Shown: positions 23,517-23,556 of the stretch, piece after piece
Position numbering within the stretch: position 1 is the first letter of the stretch
How the letters are laid out: every line of letters begins with the position of its first letter
Source: JANMZR01 sp031383555
GTDB lineage: Bacteria > Bacteroidota > Bacteroidia > Cytophagales > Spirosomataceae
Direction of reading: 5' to 3'
Assembly (NCBI GenBank): GCA_031383555.1
Contig: JANMZR010000173.1
Span: 1-23,556 of the forward strand
Length of the DNA stretch: 23,556 bases
Notes under the pieces: generated by a model
The model's input: only the letters and a program-made list of their open reading frames with translations
What the model was told of the DNA's origin: nothing
Database searches by the model: none
Position numbers and translations under genes: made by a program

Positions 23517-23556
23517 GTATTTTAATGTCGCTAAAAACCAAGATACACCATGCAAA

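Overview
The window is about 23.6 kb of AT-rich chromosome from a member of the Bacteroidota, most likely the Cytophagales side of the phylum (inference). The evidence is a SusC/SusD outer-membrane pair, a GldJ-type gliding/secretion lipoprotein, a stray type IX secretion sorting tail, Bacteroidota-style promoters (TAnnTTTG at -7) and weak or absent Shine-Dalgarno sequences before most genes. No tRNA, rRNA, CRISPR array, insertion sequence or phage gene was seen. Most of the window is core or common accessory content; the more unusual material lies in the gaps and in a few small operons.

Left end (1-5919, all genes on the minus strand): a 47-bp perfect palindrome, a terminator-like hairpin, then susD-like and susC-like genes (transcribed susC then susD), preceded by rdgB. 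No glycoside hydrolase, sulfatase or regulator sits beside the SusCD pair. The 5920-6476 gap holds a reading frame that ends like a T9SS C-terminal sorting domain but has no start, plus a 41-codon ORF in the same frame separated from it by two adjacent stops; this looks like gene debris.

Middle left (6477-11815, plus strand): a probable operon of a PSCyt1/DUF1549/DUF1553 cytochrome-type lipoprotein, a DUF1501 protein with a twin-arginine leader, and a paraoxonase-family lactonase-like protein that keeps all the expected calcium and histidine positions. A convergent lpd gene (dihydrolipoamide dehydrogenase) follows.

Middle (13322-15098, plus strand): a heptamer tandem repeat, an ECF-type candidate promoter (TGTCCGA-N16-CGTC), then a YCII/DGPF protein overlapping by one base with an ECF42-like sigma factor that has a TPR-like C-terminal extension. 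No anti-sigma factor is present, and the promoter suggests autoregulation. A structured 130-nt leader with two strong hairpins and its own promoter separates this pair from mfd (15256-18609). gldJ follows, ending in a very clear intrinsic terminator.

Right end (20101-23336, plus strand): a FAH-fold protein closely resembling 2-keto-3-deoxy-D-arabinonate dehydratase, a RidA-family protein lacking the catalytic arginine, a Tat-exported Gfo/Idh/MocA oxidoreductase and a Dabb (A/B barrel) protein, closed by a terminator. These look like sugar or sugar-acid catabolism genes, but hairpins and gaps of more than 100 bp suggest more than one transcription unit.
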